Source of the DNA: Bacteroidales bacterium | Lineage (GTDB): Bacteria > Bacteroidota > Bacteroidia > Bacteroidales > UBA1402 | NCBI GenBank assembly: GCA_021373135.1 | Contig: JAJFTH010000009.1 | Location: forward strand, 1 to 64,000 | Direction: 5' to 3' | DNA: 64,000 nt | Part shown: in pieces, positions 62,167 through 64,000 of the stretch | Layout: each line of letters begins with the position of its first letter | Position numbering within the stretch: position 1 is the stretch's first letter | Position numbers and translations under genes: made by a program | The notes under the pieces: model-generated | Database searches by the model: none | The model's input: the letters and a program-made list of their open reading frames with translations, nothing else | What the model was told of the DNA's origin: nothing

Positions 62167-63471
62167 TTAGATACGTCGTATGTGAGCGCCCAATCGATTC
62201 AGGCGGCCGTCAATATTCTGATAACCTCTGTCAATTTGTTCGATACCCTTGATACAACTTTCCCCATCGGCAGACATGGCTGCAATCAGTAGGGCAATAC
62301 CGGCACGAATATCAGGCGAAGACATGGAACAGCCACGCAAGACCTGCCTTTTTCCAAGTCCGATGACGGTGGCACGATGCGGATCGCAAAGAATGATCTG
62401 AGCACCCATATCAATGAGTTTGTCCACAAAGAACAAACGGCTTTCGAACATTTTCTGATGAATGAGCACACTACCTATAGCCTGGGTGGCTATCACAAGC
62501 ATCACACTGAGCAAGTCCGGTGTCAGGCCCGGCCACGGAGCGTCCGATACGGTCAGGATGGAACCGTCCATGAATGTGTCGATGGTATAGGATTTCTGAG
62601 AAGGAATATAAATGTCGTCACCCCGCCGTTCCATCTGAATACCGAGTCTGCGGAAACTATCGGGAATAATGCCCAACTCATCATAGCCAACTCTTTTGAT
62701 GGTAATCTCCGAGGCGGTCATCGCTGCCATTCCTATAAAACTACCCACTTCAATCATATCCGGCAAAATGCGGTGGCGGCAACCTTCCAAACTTTCTACA
62801 CCTTCGATGGAAAGCAGGTTGGACCCGATGCCTGAGATTTTCGCGCCCATCCGGTTGAGCATTTTACAGAGTTGCTGGATATAAGGTTCGCAGGCAGCAT
62901 TGTAAATGGTGGTTTTTCCTTTTGCCAACACAGAAGCCATCAGGATGTTGGCCGTACCTGTTACAGAAGCCTCATCGAGCAACATGTAACAACCCTTCAG
63001 TTGATCGGCTGTGACGGAATACAAAGAGCGTACCCTGTCATAATCAAATTTTGCCCCAAGTTTCTGGATGCCGATGAAATGCGTATCCAGCCTTCTGCGA
63101 CCGATCTTGTCACCTCCCGGCTTGGAAATGACAGCCTGCCCGAATCTGGCGACCAGCGGGCCGACCAACATGACAGAACCTCGCAACGCAGCACTTTTTA
63201 TCAGGTATTCCTCAGAATACAACCGATCCAAATTGATTTCGTCAGCCCGGATACTCCAGGTATTCGATTCCAGAAGTTTGGCTTTCACCCCCAAATCCTG
63301 CATCAAACCTATCAGGTTATTGATATCCAGAATATCAGGAATATTTTCAATAATGACCTCCTGAGGTGTCAACAAGCAGGCGCACAAGACCTGAAGGGCC
63401 TCATTCTTCGCTCCCTGGGCTTCGATTTCACCCTTTAACTTGTAACCGCCATCAATGAGAAAAGAAGCCAT
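62167..63471 (-). CDS. murA: UDP-N-acetylglucosamine enolpyruvyl transferase with Cys-to-Asp active site
   Basis: First committed step of peptidoglycan synthesis, 434 residues. The KN pair is at residues 22-23 (GAKNEALQ) and the flexible loop reads VISKPGGDKIGRRRLD. The residue that is Cys115 in E. coli is Asp121 here. In Mycobacterium and Chlamydia the same change makes the enzyme insensitive to fosfomycin, which alkylates the Cys. It lies one base after the DUF4290 gene and upstream of rimM. Confidence 0.96.
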   Translation of the reverse strand: MASFLIDGGYKLKGEIEAQGAKNEALQVLCACLLTPQEVIIENIPDILDINNLIGLMQDLGVKAKLLESNTWSIRADEINLDRLYSEEYLIKSAALRGSVMLVGPLVARFGQAVISKPGGDKIGRRRLDTHFIGIQKLGAKFDYDRVRSLYSVTADQLKGCYMLLDEASVTGTANILMASVLAKGKTTIYNAACEPYIQQLCKMLNRMGAKISGIGSNLLSIEGVESLEGCRHRILPDMIEVGSFIGMAAMTASEITIKRVGYDELGIIPDSFRRLGIQMERRGDDIYIPSQKSYTIDTFMDGSILTVSDAPWPGLTPDLLSVMLVIATQAIGSVLIHQKMFESRLFFVDKLIDMGAQIILCDPHRATVIGLGKRQVLRGCSMSSPDIRAGIALLIAAMSADGESCIKGIEQIDRGYQNIDGRLNRLGAHIRRI

Positions 63472-63472
63472 A

Positions 63473-64000
63473 CTATCTTTGATTTTTCCTGTTGATACCT
63501 ATGTTTTGTCTTTGCATCGGCTTGCGTGTCGGGACAATATCGCGGATTTCAACCAAGTGTACGGTCTCTTCGTTCACGTCAATCTTTCCATCGGATAGCG
63601 TACGCAAATCGTCAAAGATTTTCTGGTCATCCACCGACTCCCTGTTCCAGGTCAAAATGCTTTTTTTCATATGATTGGCCATCAATTGAATCAGCCTGGT
63701 CCGTTCAGGACCGTCTTCCATAGCCACAGCCTTTTCAATCAGGTCTTCAATGGAGCGTCCATAATGTTTGACCTTGATTCTTTGGGGATTGTAAGGTACC
63801 TTATCCGGTTTGGAATACAGGTTTTCCTTTTTCACAATTTCATAGGGATAGTCTATATCCAGTTTGAAATCAGACATGATGGCCAGGTGATCCCAAAGCT
63901 TGTGTTTGAAATCGGGCACATCGCGCAAGTGCGGAAATAAATTTCCCATAATGCTGATAATGGTTTGTACGCAGCGTTTGCGTTCTTCCCTGTCCTCGAG
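63473..64000 (-). CDS. DUF4290 family protein (cut at its 5' end by the window)
   Basis: Conserved Bacteroidota protein of unknown function, encoded just upstream of murA. The reading frame runs past the ATG at 63949 to the window edge (LEDREERKRCVQTIISIMGN), so the N-terminus lies outside. Visible family stretches are FPHLRDVPDFKHKLWDHLAI, FKLDIDYPYEIV and YGRSIEDLIEKAV. No signal peptide can be judged. The C-terminus is basic (RQNIGINRKNQR). Confidence 0.9.
   Translation of the reverse strand, partial: LEDREERKRCVQTIISIMGNLFPHLRDVPDFKHKLWDHLAIMSDFKLDIDYPYEIVKKENLYSKPDKVPYNPQRIKVKHYGRSIEDLIEKAVAMEDGPERTRLIQLMANHMKKSILTWNRESVDDQKIFDDLRTLSDGKIDVNEETVHLVEIRDIVPTRKPMQRQNIGINRKNQR

Noticed and set aside
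1..64000. tRNA, rRNA or CRISPR array
   Set aside because: No cloverleaf ends, rRNA core sequences or regularly spaced direct repeats were seen on either strand.

Overview
The window looks like chromosome of a member of the Bacteroidales (Bacteroidota). The supporting signs are a SusC/SusD pair behind an ECF sigma factor and FecR anti-sigma, many N-terminal lipoprotein signals, families largely confined to this phylum (DUF4270, DUF4290, DUF4301, SprA of the type IX secretion system), and upstream -7 boxes of the TAnnTTTG type. I saw no rRNA, tRNA or CRISPR array. Genus is not resolved.

Layout. 0-10 kb: DUF4270 lipoprotein and a short glycogen synthase-like gene, divergent from panC. The panC-panD pair, which overlaps in its ancestral form, is split by a 5.5-kb cassette (amino acid permease, M20 amidohydrolase, S9 peptidase) flanked by a diverged 312-bp direct duplication of the panC/panD junction. 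10-17 kb: M23 lipoprotein, C69 dipeptidase, phosphohexomutase, then an overlapping radical SAM/DUF4130 pair linked to DNA modification or repair. 17-29 kb: a polysaccharide utilization locus read leftward: ECF sigma, FecR, SusC with STN domain, SusD, beta-helix lipoprotein, GH36-like enzyme, DUF5009 membrane acyltransferase. 29-35 kb: alanine dehydrogenase, then an AT-rich accessory stretch with a truncated group II intron placed just after a terminator, an SGNH/MBOAT O-acylation pair, a broken Rhs gene and a 40-residue double-glycine leader peptide gene. 35-43 kb: a histidine kinase/response regulator pair, menA, an AlkD-like gene, and an AraC-type membrane regulator next to a TonB-dependent receptor. 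43-64 kb: core genes: RelA/SpoT, DUF4301, tRNA nucleotidyltransferase, a lipoprotein, sprA behind ruvA, rseP, dxr, a degenerate LytM protein, an ABC ATPase, rimM, murA and DUF4290 (cut by the window end).

How the parts work together. The PUL has a trans-envelope signalling design: glycan binding by SusCD should be passed through the STN domain to FecR, releasing the sigma factor. The permease, M20 and S9 genes form a peptide or amino acid scavenging unit with their own promoter and a symmetric operator-like element. The right-hand block joins envelope biogenesis, isoprenoid synthesis and T9SS assembly in the arrangement common in this order.

Most notable: the panC/panD split with reciprocal decay of the two duplicate copies; the leaderless-to-neighbours double-glycine peptide at 34.5 kb; the group II intron remnant at a terminator; MurA with Asp in place of the fosfomycin-target Cys; RelA/SpoT with a degraded HD site; and a leader hairpin with tandem repeats before ruvA-sprA.
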